A DNA stretch of 64,000 nucleotides from Lota lota (lineage: Eukaryota > Chordata > Actinopteri > Gadiformes > Lotidae), in NCBI GenBank assembly GCA_026745465.1, contig JACYXH010000314.1, positions 1,356,501-1,420,500 on the forward strand, in the 5' to 3' direction. Under the pieces are notes generated by a model. That model was not told where the DNA came from, ran no database searches, and saw only the letters and a program-made list of their open reading frames with translations. The first letter of the stretch is position 1; every line of letters begins with the position of its first letter. This document shows, in pieces, positions 1 to 11,600 of this stretch. A program made the position numbers and the translations under genes.

Positions 1-356
1 TTTAGGTCTGTGTTGCCATAGGAAATAAGATGAGGAATTGCCCTGCAAACAGCTTGCTTGCAAAGCCCTATATCTACAATGATAACCAGGACTGAGGACA
101 TGATGAAGACTGAGCAGGGTTTTAGGGAAATGTTTATTTTGACTGTGTGGTTTCATAGAATTAAATGCATCAAAACAAAGGATTCGAAATAAATAAATAG
201 CTTGCAAAGGGGGAAAGCTGCTGTAAACGGTCTTCCAAGCCATTGTACACAAAGTGGCTTGAAACTGTAACTTAATTCCTCTCTGGCATCACTGCTGGGA
301 AACATTGTTCATTCCTGCTGACTTAAGGTGTCAATGATACATTTTGAGGTGTTTTT

Positions 357-358
<2 letters not shown>
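1..358. other. Left edge, upstream flank of the OGFR-like gene
   Basis: This A/T-rich sequence has no open frame worth calling and no recognisable RNA gene. It presumably belongs to the upstream region of the OGFR-like gene or to intergenic DNA. I see no TATA box or CpG cluster that would fix a start site. Confidence 0.5.
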
Positions 359-418
<60 letters not shown>

Positions 419-452
419 ACGCGCGCGCGCGTGTGCGCGTGTGCGTGTACGC
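359..452. repeat. (GT)n microsatellite with GC-rich tail
   Basis: About 59 bp of pure GT on the + strand (359-417) runs into an alternating GC/GT tail to about 452. Alternating purine-pyrimidine tracts of this kind can form Z-DNA. It lies about 150 bp upstream of the predicted start codon of the OGFR-like gene. The His/Thr open frame on the opposite strand is only the repeat being translated. Confidence 0.95.
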
Positions 453-601
453 GGCACAGATGTAGGCCAAAATTATGCCTTTAGCTGTGACTTCCTGCAA
501 GTGGAAAATCGAAAGTGAAACCTCGAGCTAATTCAAAATCAGGCAAGGGAAGGCTATATTCACTGATCGAGTTTTAAAGTTCACATCTTGCTTATGAAAC
601 A

Positions 602-2952
602 ATGCAACTTGCAATGCTTCGACCGACACGAGCATTTGGTTACGTGTTACACGGTTTTAAATATCTGTGTACTTTCTGTCGCAAACTGTTTTGTCGTCGT
701 CTTCGACTAATGGTCGCATATACTTCGGTTGGCCTTTTACCTTTTTTATTGCTGCGCCTGGGACTCAACGAACGAAACCCTGCAAAGAGGTCGACACCGG
801 ACAGAGAACCCACCGACGACGAAGAGACTACGAGAAACAATGACCCGTCCCAGGTTGAACCCGCTGATCTTTTGTATTGCGACTACGACACAACCTGGGA
901 AACGTCGAGAGATCCCCAACGCGATCGTCTACCCAGAGAGTCGACCCAGAGACCCTATGATGTGCGTAGCTGGGTAGAGTCTTGCGTTTCAATGTATTGG
1001 AAGCGATCTATATATCATATAAATCAATAAATATTTCTGTAACTAATAACAATAGCATGTTTACTTTTCCTCCTGTAGTACAAATTCAATCGATTCCAAA
1101 ATGCAGCAAGGGACATGTATAACTACAGGCATGACTATCCCGTAAGTATCCTTTTAGAATAAAGGCCCTAAAATCAAGCTATCAAAACGAAGCATTTTTC
1201 TGTACACTATATAACTGATTATACTCTTGCAGCTCTCTACTGGCAGAAGGTTCCAGAGCAGAGAAGTAAGTCGTAAGTCACTTAAATGTTAATTGTGAGC
1301 ATATCACCAATTTCCACTTTTCTGTAGCAGGGGAACGACATGCCTAATTTAAAATTTTATCTCGGAAAAACGCCATCTGTTCCTGACGGTAAGCCCCACC
1401 GCAGCTCAATTCAATGACAAATAAAATCTTTACATTAAACAGAACGTACGTCTAGAATCGAGCCAGCAGTGTTTTGGACCACACACTTAAGTCAAAGTAA
1501 ACAATATTGATTTTTTTTTTCTGAAGGTTTCTACATACATGAGTTTCATGAAGAATGGCGTGGGCAATATTCCAGACTGGAGGAAGTGCATACTTTCATC
1601 CAATGGCAAGCCAAAAATGGAGAGGACCCGATTTACATGTCACTGACAATATAACATTGATGCATATTTTAAACAAATAAAGAAATCAGATGATAATTTG
1701 TTCCAAATGCATTGTCACTGAGATCTGATTGTTTAGCTTTATGGTTTGCTGGATGCCTAATTACTTGGGGTGGTGCACTGGTTAGAAGTAGAACTACAGA
1801 TAGAACGTCCCAGGATGGAACCTGATTGGGTTATATGGTCTCCCCACAGATACAGACATGCATGTGTTGAGGTTAATACTACAGGAAGTGGCCCTGGTGT
1901 GGAGCTGGACACAACACAGACATTCTCTCACACACTGGCTGATCACTGTCCCTACCAAAAGAGCTAATGCAGAAAGGACAAGAGCAAATGCAGTCAAATC
2001 TTAAACAGAAGTTTGAGCCCTTGAAAATAAACTTTTCTTTCACCCCTTTAAAGGATTTTCCCATTGCAAGAGATCGGAATGAACCATGAAGCCTTCGAAC
2101 TGACAAAACAGGAGATTGAGGTGATACAAATATCCACCAGGAAAGTAATATGAAAAGAAATATTCATGTCCCACAGTTTTTTATTAGCAAGATTCCATAT
2201 CTACAGGCTTTCTGTAACGACGAGACAGCTAAAGTCTATCTGCAGGAGTCCTACAGGCTCATGTTGGACTTCTACGGGATTGAGCTCTCTAACCTGGAAA
2301 CTGGAGAGGTCAGGAGAGCATCACACTGGCAGCAGAGATTTCAAAATCTTAACCGGTAATTAAAATGCCATTCTTACAAGCTAAAACAATATATAAATAC
2401 GTCAGTGTTTAATACACGATTGGGTTTCTCGGGTTGCACTTACTGAAAAAATAATCCCATGTATCCAATATTATCTGTTTTCAAACCGCAATGTCCATAA
2501 GATGCCTACCACTTTCCTCATTACTTCATGTATCCAATACAGTAATACTGGAAGTCGCTTAAATGGTGAATTATACAATGGTGAAGCATTGTTGAATAAT
2601 TTATCTCAACTGCAGTTACACTCACAACAACCTGCGCCTCACTCGCATCCTGAAGTGCCTGGGGACACTGGGGTTCAGGCACTACCAAGCCCCGCTGGTT
2701 CACTTCTTCCTGGAGGAAACCCTTGTGCATGGGAATCTTCCCATGGTCAAGGAGAGCGTGCTCAACTACTTCCTGTTTGCCGTGCTCGATAGGGCACAGC
2801 GCATGAAGCTGGTCCGCTTTGCCTTCTTGAACTATGAGCCTAAAGAGGAGTTCATCTGGTGCCCGAAGAAGATACAGGAGGTTTTCCTTCTGGAAGGAAG
2901 CCGGACTGGTCTTTCCAACCTTGCATACCCCATACCTGCTGAGGAAGTGTGA
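602..2952 (+). CDS. Opioid growth factor receptor-like protein (OGFr_N family), short form
   Basis: Coding exons are 602-961, 1079-1141, 1233-1265, 1331-1388, 1527-1605, 2054-2120, 2207-2355 and 2616-2952, giving 381 codons with all phases consistent. The OGFr_N domain covers about residues 120-360. Landmarks include RDMYNYRHDYP, the FIQW-IFPLQE junction, LMLDFYGIEL, RFQNLNR, NNLRLTRILKCLG, HFFLEETLV and EEFIWCPKK. OGFR binds the peptide Met-enkephalin and is linked to the nuclear envelope and growth control in mammals; whether this protein does so is inference. It ends soon after the domain and lacks the C-terminal repeats of human OGFR. Exon 1 encodes a Cys/Arg-rich and then hydrophobic N-terminus (residues about 12-55) before a YDTTWE motif. 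Start choice: ATG 602 opens the only long frame joining exon 2. Intron 5 is GC-AG. I cannot separate ogfr from ogfrl paralogues; the dido1 neighbour favours the OGFR lineage. Confidence 0.85.
1606..2053 (+). other. GC-AG intron 5 of the OGFR-like gene
   Basis: Exon 5 must end in TG and exon 6 must start with G to make the Trp of the conserved IQW-IFP junction. The base pair after TG is GC (context ATG|GCAAGC), so the donor is GC rather than GT. Reading on from exon 5 instead hits a stop at about 1652. A separate 65-codon open frame inside the intron (1770-1967) shows no family similarity and is not called. Confidence 0.75.
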
Positions 2953-3041
2953 AAATAGCAACTAAATGATGACTTGAACTGAAATATTAATACGATTATT
3001 ATGTGTGTAGTTATTTCATAAATGTTAGTTAATATATCCTC

Positions 3042-3044
<3 letters not shown>

Positions 3045-3109
<65 letters not shown>
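3045..3109. repeat. (TA)n microsatellite
   Basis: About 65 bp of pure TA lies 93 bp after the OGFR-like stop codon and before the first AATAAA, so it probably sits in that gene's 3'UTR. Confidence 0.95.
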
Positions 3110-3112
<3 letters not shown>

Positions 3113-3148
3113 GATAACGATAGACCACTGTGCCAAGTGCTTAAGGTA

Positions 3149-3154
3149 AATAAA
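3149..3154 (+). terminator. Polyadenylation signal AATAAA, OGFR-like gene
   Basis: AATAAA on the + strand lies about 200 nt after the stop codon and overlaps a second copy in the same TAAATAAATAAA run. It is the first canonical signal downstream. Confidence 0.5.
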
Positions 3155-3559
3155 TAAATTACATTTCTTTCTCTGAACACGTACTTAAATGTGTATATCG
3201 AATGCATGGACCTTTTGGTTGTCGACTCTTTAATAGTTTTGTTTACTATGAAATGGGAATTTTAGTTCAATTTGGAAACATTGTTTTATAACCAGCATCA
3301 GATGAAGTGCTATCAGTTCATCCTTTATCATTTTCCGAAGCTGCCGTGTACAATTGTAACACTACAACCAATTCTGACCTGTGCTTTGAATGGCAATTCT
3401 ATGTTAATTTATCCAGTTTAGCATTGTTCTGGAGCCATAGGGCATTTCCACCCCAAATTATGCAAGAAAAAAAGATTACATTTCCCATTTTAAGAGCCAA
3501 GACCGCAAAGGCCTTGAGGTGTTCACACAACTTGTAACCTAAACACACACACCTTATTT
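3155..3559. other. Convergent intergenic gap
   Basis: Between the two candidate poly(A) signals of the converging genes there are about 400 bp of A/T-rich sequence. I see no gene or repeat in it. Confidence 0.5.
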
Positions 3560-3565
3560 TTTATT
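3560..3565 (-). terminator. dido1: Polyadenylation signal AATAAA, dido1
   Basis: TTTATT on + reads AATAAA on -, about 670 nt downstream of the dido1 stop codon. The 3'UTR between 3566 and 4237 has no coding sign. The use of this site is inferred. Confidence 0.4.
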
Positions 3566-4237
3566 TTTACTTATAAGTAATCCTCTCCAAAACTATCTGC
3601 TATAGCCATGAGGGAAAACTCATCTTCTTTTGCTCTCCTAATTATGAGCAGAACATGTTCAGCCCACAGGCCAAAACTATACACTTTTTGTGTTGGCTCT
3701 TGGCTGACAGAACGGATGAGAAGGAAAAGCAAAGGACAAAAAAAGAAGTCAAAAAAGGTTTAATTGGTGGATGTGAGTTTCAACAAAATCAACATGTTGC
3801 AATAACCGTCAATTACCTACCTATTTTGTCAAAAGAGCCATGATATTGAAAACTGCTGAAATGTACACATACAGACGTACAGGTCAACTTTCACATTATC
3901 CTTCCAGGATATATGGCTTACATTTTCTCTACTTAGAAAAGGTATAGTTAAAAACATCAGTATATATACACACATTCGTATTTACAAAAAGAAATTTGAC
4001 AGTGAGTGGAAATTTGTTACTTTGCATTTCGTTCTTTAAAAAGAGCACATACGGAATTATGATTTAAACACAAACTGTCCACAGTGTGGCCATTAATTTA
4101 TAAATGGCAATACAAGTATGCCAGACCTTCAGTCTATAGCTATTGCAGGTCCACTTAAATACTGTCCATCATATTTACATAGGATGCTCCTGCCGGTTCT
4201 CACAGCAGTAATACATGGTCCGAGAGGGAGAGGACTA

Positions 4238-7200
4238 CTAAGAGTTTTTGTTCTCCACATCTGCGTGTCTTTCACTCTCCCTGGAAACGTCGTGTTTAGC
4301 CTCCTTCTTCTCCTCTCTTTTATCTCTGCTCCTGCTCCTCTCTCGGCGCTCACGATCCCGGTCTCTGTCCCGGTCCCTAGCGCGGTCTTTCCCACGATCA
4401 CGATCTCTATCTCTGCTGCGTCTCCTGTCGCGGTCTCTGTCACGCTCGCGGTCTCGGTCACGTTCACGGTCTCTGTCGCGAACCCTGGTTCTGTCTCGAT
4501 CGTGGTCTCTCCTGTCCCCGTCTCTCCTCTCGCTGTCTCTCCGCTCCCCTTCCTTCCTCTCACCTTCCCTCCTCTCTCCCTCCTTCCTTTCCCCTTCCCT
4601 CCTCTCTCCCTCCTTTCTTTCCCCTTCCCTCCTCTCCCCATCCTTCCTCTCCCCATCCCTCCTGTCTCCCTCCTTCCTTTCCCCTTCCCTCCTCTCTCCC
4701 TCCTTCCTTTCCCCTTCCCTCCTCTCCCCTTCCTTCCGCTCCCCTTCCTTCCGCTCCCCTTCCTTCCGCTCCCCTTCCTTCCGCTCCCCTTCCTTCCGCT
4801 CCCCTTCCTTCCTCTCCCCTTCCTTCCTCTCCACTTCCTTCCTCTCCCCTTCCCTTGTCTCTCCCTCCCGCCTGTCTCCCTCCCTCCTCTCTCCTTCCCT
4901 CCTCTCCTGCCTCTCTCCCTCCCTCCTCTCTCCTTCCCTCCTCTCTCCTTCGCGCCTCTCCTGCCTGTCCCCCTCCCGCCTCTCCTGCCTCTCCTGCCTC
5001 TCTCCCTCCCTCCTATCGCCATCTCTCCTGTCCCCTTCCCTCCTGTCTCCTTCACCCCTCTCTCCTTCTCGCCTCTCCCCTTCCCTTCTGTCTCCTTCCT
5101 TCCTCTCTGGGTCCCTCTCCCTGCCTCTATCCCTCTCTCTGTCCCGGACTCTCTCCCGGTCGCGCCTCTTGTTTGCCTCTGGGTCCCTGTGTCTCTCCAC
5201 CTCTGGGTCCCTGTGTCTCTCCACCTCTGGGTCCCTGTGTCGCTCCACCTCTGGCTCCCTGTGTCGCTCCACCTCTGGCTCCCTGTGTCGCTCCACCTCT
5301 GGCTCCCTGTGTCGCTCTACGTCTGGGTCCCTGTGTCTCTCCACCTCTGGCTCCCTATGTCTCTCCACCTCTTGGCCCCTACTGTGTTCCCTGCTGCGCT
5401 CCCGGCTTCTTTCTCCATCTCTCTCCCGGTCCCTCTCTCTGCTTCTGTCCCACTCCCGCTCTCTGCTCCAGCGCTTGCCCTGGGCCCGGTCCCAGGAGGG
5501 CCTGCCCGCATGCGGGGGGCCTTCCCGATCCCTGTCCCTGCGGCGGTCCTCGGCCATCTCCCTCTGCCTCTCCTCGGGGAGGTGCGCCTGTCCAGCAGAT
5601 GGTTCTCGGTGGACACCTTCGAAGCGGCTCAGGCGTTCCAGCCCGCGAGGCTCCGAGTCCTCGCGCTGGGAGCTGCTCCTTCTCCTCATATCGGGGGAGT
5701 GGTGGCGCCAGTGCTCTTCCCTGTGAAGGTCTGGACTCTGGCCTCCCATGCGGCCCGGCGGCACTATTGGGCCCTCGGACGGGGTCGGCAGGAGTGGCCC
5801 GGTGTGACGCGGGGGTCTTATCTCATCCGGCAGTCGTTCGAGGCGGTACCTCTCTGCGATGAAATGATGAGGTGGGTGTCCCCTGTTCTCTGGAGGAGGT
5901 GGGCCTCGGTGGTCCTCAAAGGATCCTCGGTGGTGGGGTGGAGAGTGAGCTCTGGGGTCTCTGTAATGGCTATGTGGATGGAAGGACTGGCTGCTCTCCT
6001 CGGGTGGACCTCGACGCTCTGGATAGGGATCCGGCAACGGGCCCCTGAAGGAAGGACCTGGAGAGGGAGGGGGTGCTTGATTGTCTTTATACATGTGCAG
6101 AGGATTGGGGTGTTGGTGTTGGTCCATGGCCTGCTTGAAAGCACTCACGCCTTCTTTGTTATACTGATCGACGGGGCCTCGTGGAGGCTCGGCCATGGGG
6201 GGTTGGGCCACATGGTCCCGATAGGGAGCTGGCGGCGGTGCCCTGGGTCCAGGGAAGTGGGGTTGGGGAGGGAGTCTGTTGTCAAAATGACCCTGAGGGG
6301 GGCCAGTAAAGGGTGGAGGAGGACCTCTGGAACCATGGAAATTGAATGGTGGTGGAGGTCCAGAGAATCGCGGCGGAGCCAAGCTGTTTTGTCCGTCAAA
6401 AGCAGGGGGCATTGGAAGACCTTGTGGGGGCCCTTGCGGTCTAATGTGCTGGGGTGGCATAGAGTGGTCAAACATCTGAGGAGGTCCTCTCTGGCCCATA
6501 GGCTGGAAGGGGAGTGATGGTCCTCTGGCAGGCATTATATTCTGGGGCGGAGGTCCAGGAGGTGGCTGCTGCTGGCCGCGCCACTGGTTCTGGTTCTGGT
6601 AGGGGGGATAGCTACCGGGAGGCGGGCCATACTGCTGACCACCATCGCCTTGCATCGGGGGACGAGGGCCATGCATAGGAGGAGGCACCTGGATGTGTGG
6701 AGGGTGTCCCTGGATGGGCTGAGGGTGTCCCTGCATGGGTTGAGGGTGTCCCTGCATGGGTTGAGGGTGTCCCTGCATGGGTTGAGGGTGTCCCTGGATG
6801 TGTGGAGGGTGTCCCTGCATGGGTTGAGGGTGTCCCTGCATGGGTTGAGGGTGTCCCTGGATGGGTGGATGGTGTCCCTGCATTGGTGGGTGGTGTCCCT
6901 GCATGGGTGGGGGGTGTCCCTGCATAGGTGGGGGGCCTGATAGCCTAGGCAGTATGGCCGGAGGGACAGATATAGGTGGTGGACGATTAATCGGGGGTGG
7001 TCCTTGCATTGGAGGGAGCCCCATCTGTGGCGGGGGGAAGCTGGCAGGCTTGGGAAGGTCAGCCGGAGGTCTGTACTTATTTGAGTTGTAGCCTGAAGGA
7101 GGCATATGCGGCATGTGGGAGGAATGGTCTCCCATTGCAATGCTCTGAGTAAGCACTGGGATTGAGGACGTCATTGTGTCTTCCGAGTCTTCATAATAGT

Positions 7201-8601
7201 CTGGATCTTCCTCATACTTTGAGTCCTCGCTAGTTTTGAGAATATGGTCAGAATTAGGCCAGATGCTGAACTTTTGCTCCTCGGTTTCGGCCATAAATGG
7301 CTCAGCTTCCTCTTCCTCCTTTTCTTCTTCTTCTTCTTCTTGTTCCTCTATGAAGGTTGCTTTTACTTCGGGATCCTCCTGCTCACCCAACAGGGGAATT
7401 GAAACCTCTTCCATGTCCGACTCCATGAATGGGAGAACCTCCTCTTTCTTCTCCTGCTGGGGCAGGAAAAGAAGTGGTAGCTCCGGTTCTTCTGACTGTT
7501 CAGAGACTTGAACTTTGTCAACTTTGGCCAATTCAGGTTCTTGAACATCGGGCTGTGAGGGTGGAGGCATCTCTGCCGGCTCCTTCTCCTTCTCTTCCTC
7601 CGGCTCCTGCTGTTGCTGCTCCTCTTGGCTTGGCTGTCTCTTGCTAGCTAGAGCCTGACGAGGGTCCCGTCTCTGGTTGATTAAAGGAGCGACCGAGGAA
7701 GACTTCACCAGCTCTTCGACTTTTTTGCCCAGCTGTAAAAGATGACAATTTGCAAGGAGGGACTTGCTTAACAGTGTGTCTGGAAGGGAGAACGGGGCAG
7801 ATATCACTTTGTCGGTCTGGTCTTTTGGTGAGCCATTTGTTCCTGTAGCTTTAGCTGGACCTGGGACTACGGGTTTAACCTCTTCGAAGATGGAATCGTC
7901 CTCTGGGTCGTACGCCACATCATCCGCCTCACCGGCCATGGCCTCAACCTGCTTGGGGACTACGGGTTCCTTGATGGTGTGAATGGGTTTCAGAGGTGCG
8001 CTGTAACCCTTGCCAGGGTCATATTCTTCCTCGGGGTCATAAGGCCGATCGTCCTCATCCTCTTCCTCCTGGCGCTCTTTGGAGATCTGTCCAAACTGCT
8101 GGACAATGGGATCCAGTAAAGTAGCCGGGGGAACCGAGGGCTCCCCACCGGGTTGGGAGGGAGAGTTGGAGGCCTCCGAGTCATGCTTCTTCTTTCCAAA
8201 CAAAGTGTTGAGGATGGTCTGGAGAGGGGTGGCGCTGGCAGCCGAGGAAGCAGCAGAGCCCAATGAAGACAGTGAGTCTGTTCCAATGGGAGCAGCCATG
8301 GTGGCCGGTGCCTTGACCGAGGACAGAAGGGAAAAGATAGAGGAGACACCTGCGGTTCCAGAGGTGCTAAGGGGCGGAGGTGAGCCCGGAGGAGTGGTGC
8401 TGAAGGGAATTTCCAAACTTGATCGTAGCGTCTTCTCAGCTTTGACGGAGGTCATTGGCTTGGGGAGGCCTGTGTCGTCCATGTCTTTGGCTTGGATCTT
8501 CGATCGTTTCTCCTCGTTTTCTATTGGAGCTCCGGCCCGCTTCTTGTCCTTCTGGCAGATCAGCAGCCCCAGGAGCAGGTTGGGTCGGGCTGGTTCAAGT
8601 C
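4238..8601 (-). CDS. dido1: dido1 last coding exon: Pro-rich and mixed-charge tail
   Basis: This 4.36-kb exon follows acceptor TTGCAG and opens with LEPARPNLLLGLLICQK, which directly follows the SPOC domain in vertebrate DIDO3. It then encodes a STTPPGSPPP motif, an acidic Glu run (about 7310-7350 on +), a Pro/Gly/Gln region with GHPQPMQ heptads, and finally about 450 residues of Arg/Glu/Asp/Lys repeats up to the stop at 4238. Mixed-charge Arg-rich tails of this kind are known to send proteins to nuclear speckles. The composition keeps the opposite strand open for hundreds of codons, but no gene is called there. Confidence 0.92.
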
Positions 8602-11600
8602 CTGCAACATAGACACAAATACAAACATCTTAGAAAATTCTGGGGTGGACTTTTAATATGTACTAAAGTTTATAAAAATAACCACGTTGGATCATGTATA
8701 TTACTTTTATTGTTGCATTTCTTTTTTGTGCATTTAGTCCCAACCTGGCTTGCACGGTAGTCACAAGCATGATGAGACTCTGTTCTACTATGTGATCAAA
8801 TTCCTTTGATTCTCATGCTACTAGGAACACCTACAATAATCTGGCCAACAAACAAGACAGGATTAATAAAGTGACACCAACTTGAACTGCCCACCATCCT
8901 GTCTTAGAAACCATGTGTCAAACATGTGATTTGTGTCAGATTCCCAGTCCAAACAGAGCATGTGTATAAAGTACTGAGGTGCATTCCAGGAAAGAATAAA
9001 AAGAACAGAAACTAGGCTACAGCCTCCCACCCTCGCGGTGCAAACAACTCCAGAATCCCTCCATTCAAATCAAAGGGCCAATACTTTACCACTTACACTG
9101 AAATAACAAGGAGTAATTACCTAAAATAATTAAAGGTGATGATGTGGGTAGGCTATTATTTGAGTGTAATTTCCTAGAAATGGCAGCTATCATTGAGTTA
9201 AATGTGCTATATCTGTGTGCGGTTATCTGTTTTGAGTTGTCTTCGCCTGCCTCTGTATGAGCCAATTTAGATTTGAGTCCGCTCCCAGCTCATTTCTGAC
9301 CAATCAGGGCATCTCTTCCCTGTTTGGTTCAGGGCCTCCATCTTGCCTATCAATTATTAATGCAACACTTCTCAATGGCAGAGAAATGCAGACAGGGAGC
9401 CAAAATTATTTATGGGTTGTTATGTTTCAAACCCCGTCCTCTTTTCTGCGCTCTCTCTACAGCTCCCGAATCTTACCTAAAGCAGCTCTAAAACCTGAAA
9501 GTCTCTTCAAAGTAGTCGTACTCAGGTGTTAAAAACGTTACAGTACGGTGGTATGTATTGTTCTTTCCCCAGCCGTGACAATGCGTACCTGGGCCGTTGA
9601 AGGGCAGCAGCTTGGAGGGCAGTGGGTCCCTGGCGCTCAGCGGGATCAGATAGAGGTCTTTGATGCGCCGGTTGTTGTTGGCCACCACACCAAAGCGCTT
9701 CCTGCTGCTGAAGTACGAGTAAAGGGACACGTACGCCACTTCCTCCTCCTCCGTGGCTGGGTGGAACCGGATCAGACACAGCTCCTGGAGGAGGAGAGCA
9801 GGAGAGGAAAGGAGAGAACCAAACAAAGAAATGAAGAATGGAAGAGAGAAAAAGAAAAAGAGAAGGAAAGAATGAATGCAATGAAAGAGCAGGAAAGAAA
9901 GAGTGAAAAGAAAGAAAAAGAATGAAAGAAAGCAAATTGAAGAACAAAAAAATTATAGGAACGAATGAAAGCGCGAGCAAGAGAAAGAGATTAAAGAAGA
10001 TGTACTGTTATGAGCTCAAATATAAATTAAGTTCAAAGGCGTTTGAGGACTTCAGAGTCTTTCGGACGGAGCTTTGTGAAACCAACCTTGGACAGGGAGG
10101 TCTTCAGCTTCCCCACGTAATCCCACACTGTGCTGGGGGAGATACGTCCACCAACATGGATGGTGTCTGGCAGGTCCTGCACAAGGTGAACAATATTGAT
10201 TCTGATTAGATCGAACAAATGTGATTTCATACATAGAAGACAGGGAGTGAGAGAAAGAGAAATTAATATATGTTTAGCACCAACCTCCTTCAGATATTCA
10301 AAGGATCCAGACACCAAGAAGGCCTTTGTGGCGAACTTTGCCACGGACTGCATGTTAATGAACCCCTTCCAAATCTTCTCCTGACCGTGGAGGAAGATGG
10401 CTGTCTCTCCCTCCAGGGGAGGATCGGTTGAACTGTAGAACCAAAACAAAGCATTATTCTAGAAGTATATACAAAATACAAATGCTATATAAACTCAACT
10501 GCAGCTAAGAGGCAAAAATATGGAAAATAACTAGACTAATGAAAATAACTAGAAATTGTACCTGGATTTTGCTGCTTTAGATGGAGTCACTGAAGGCGGG
10601 GGGGCTGGTGGCATGGGCAGAGGTCCCTTGGGTGCAGGATCCACTGGGATGACGACCAGAGGGATGGGGGGCTCTGATGACGAGAGGGGCAACACTGGTG
10701 GCGTCTGGGCGGGGGTTTGGGTGACCGTGACGCTGGCTCCGTGCCTGGCCATGCGGGGGTCTCTGCGGGTGATGCTCACAGAGGATACGGTTGGCATGGC
10801 GATAGGTGCGGGGGTCATGGCCGGCTGTACCAGACCACCGAAGTCATCCTGGTAGAGCTGAGGCTGGGCCTGTGGCTCGGAGTGGATAGGAGCGTCCATG
10901 CTGGGCTGATACACGGGTGGAATCTGGTGGTAGGAGAGGGTGTCTTGGTGTTGATAGGCCTGGGGCCCCGGAGGGGGGTAGGCTGCAGGCATGTGTGGTT
11001 GGTAGGCAGGAGGGGCATCCCTGGACGAACGTAACTCCTGTCGGGGTGGCTTAGCCTCAGGTTTCTTGGCAAGTTTGGCTTTCTTGGCAGCCGGCTCATC
11101 CTCAGACTTCTGACCTGGAGGTGCAGAACATAGAGTATGCTGCAGTGAACTGGGCAGATGTCTTTTTTTTTTTGTATTTGTATACCCCTGTCTTATTGTC
11201 ATGGTAATTTTTTTTTTTTTTTAAGGGTTTCAAGTTTTATGCATTATTATTTACCTGTGCATATTTTGCAGTTGAGGTCGAAGATGTGAGTCTTGTGTTC
11301 GGCGGTGGTGTCTTTGAGCATGTTGCTGAAGATGTCTGGCATGCCGCCGCCACCGGCTTCCTCCGCCGCCGAGCCCTGAGCTGAGGAGGACGGAGTGGAG
11401 CTCGACTCCTCTTGATCCTGAGGACACGGAGAATACCGCTCAAGTCACCGCCTTCAATAACCAGGTAGTAGACAATACACAGCTACGAAATGTGTGGAAG
11501 CAAAAGGCACTACTAGTGTGCATAGTGATATTTTGGGGAAATAGACACGAGTCGTAGAAGAGAAATACAGAGTGTAAGTATAAGACGACAGTTTGTTAAC

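Noticed and set aside
2121-2206. Alternative end of OGFR-like exon 6 at 2144 (donor AAA|GTAATA)
   Set aside because: It keeps frame but adds eight residues (VIQISTRK) inside a stretch of fixed length in the family; the cut at 2120 gives an ungapped match.
4248-5862. Further Ser/Leu/Arg and Pro/Ser frames on + (492 and 335 codons)
   Set aside because: They are other-frame shadows of the same minisatellites.
4118-6517. 799-codon open frame on +, antisense to dido1
   Set aside because: It is Pro/Leu/Ser-rich sequence created by the complement of the Glu/Arg and Gly/Pro repeat codons of dido1. Its start and end follow the repeat region and no domain is visible.
6650-6940. Regularly spaced repeats resembling a CRISPR array
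   Set aside because: The 21-bp units are contiguous with no spacers, lie in frame inside a dido1 exon, and the genome is vertebrate.
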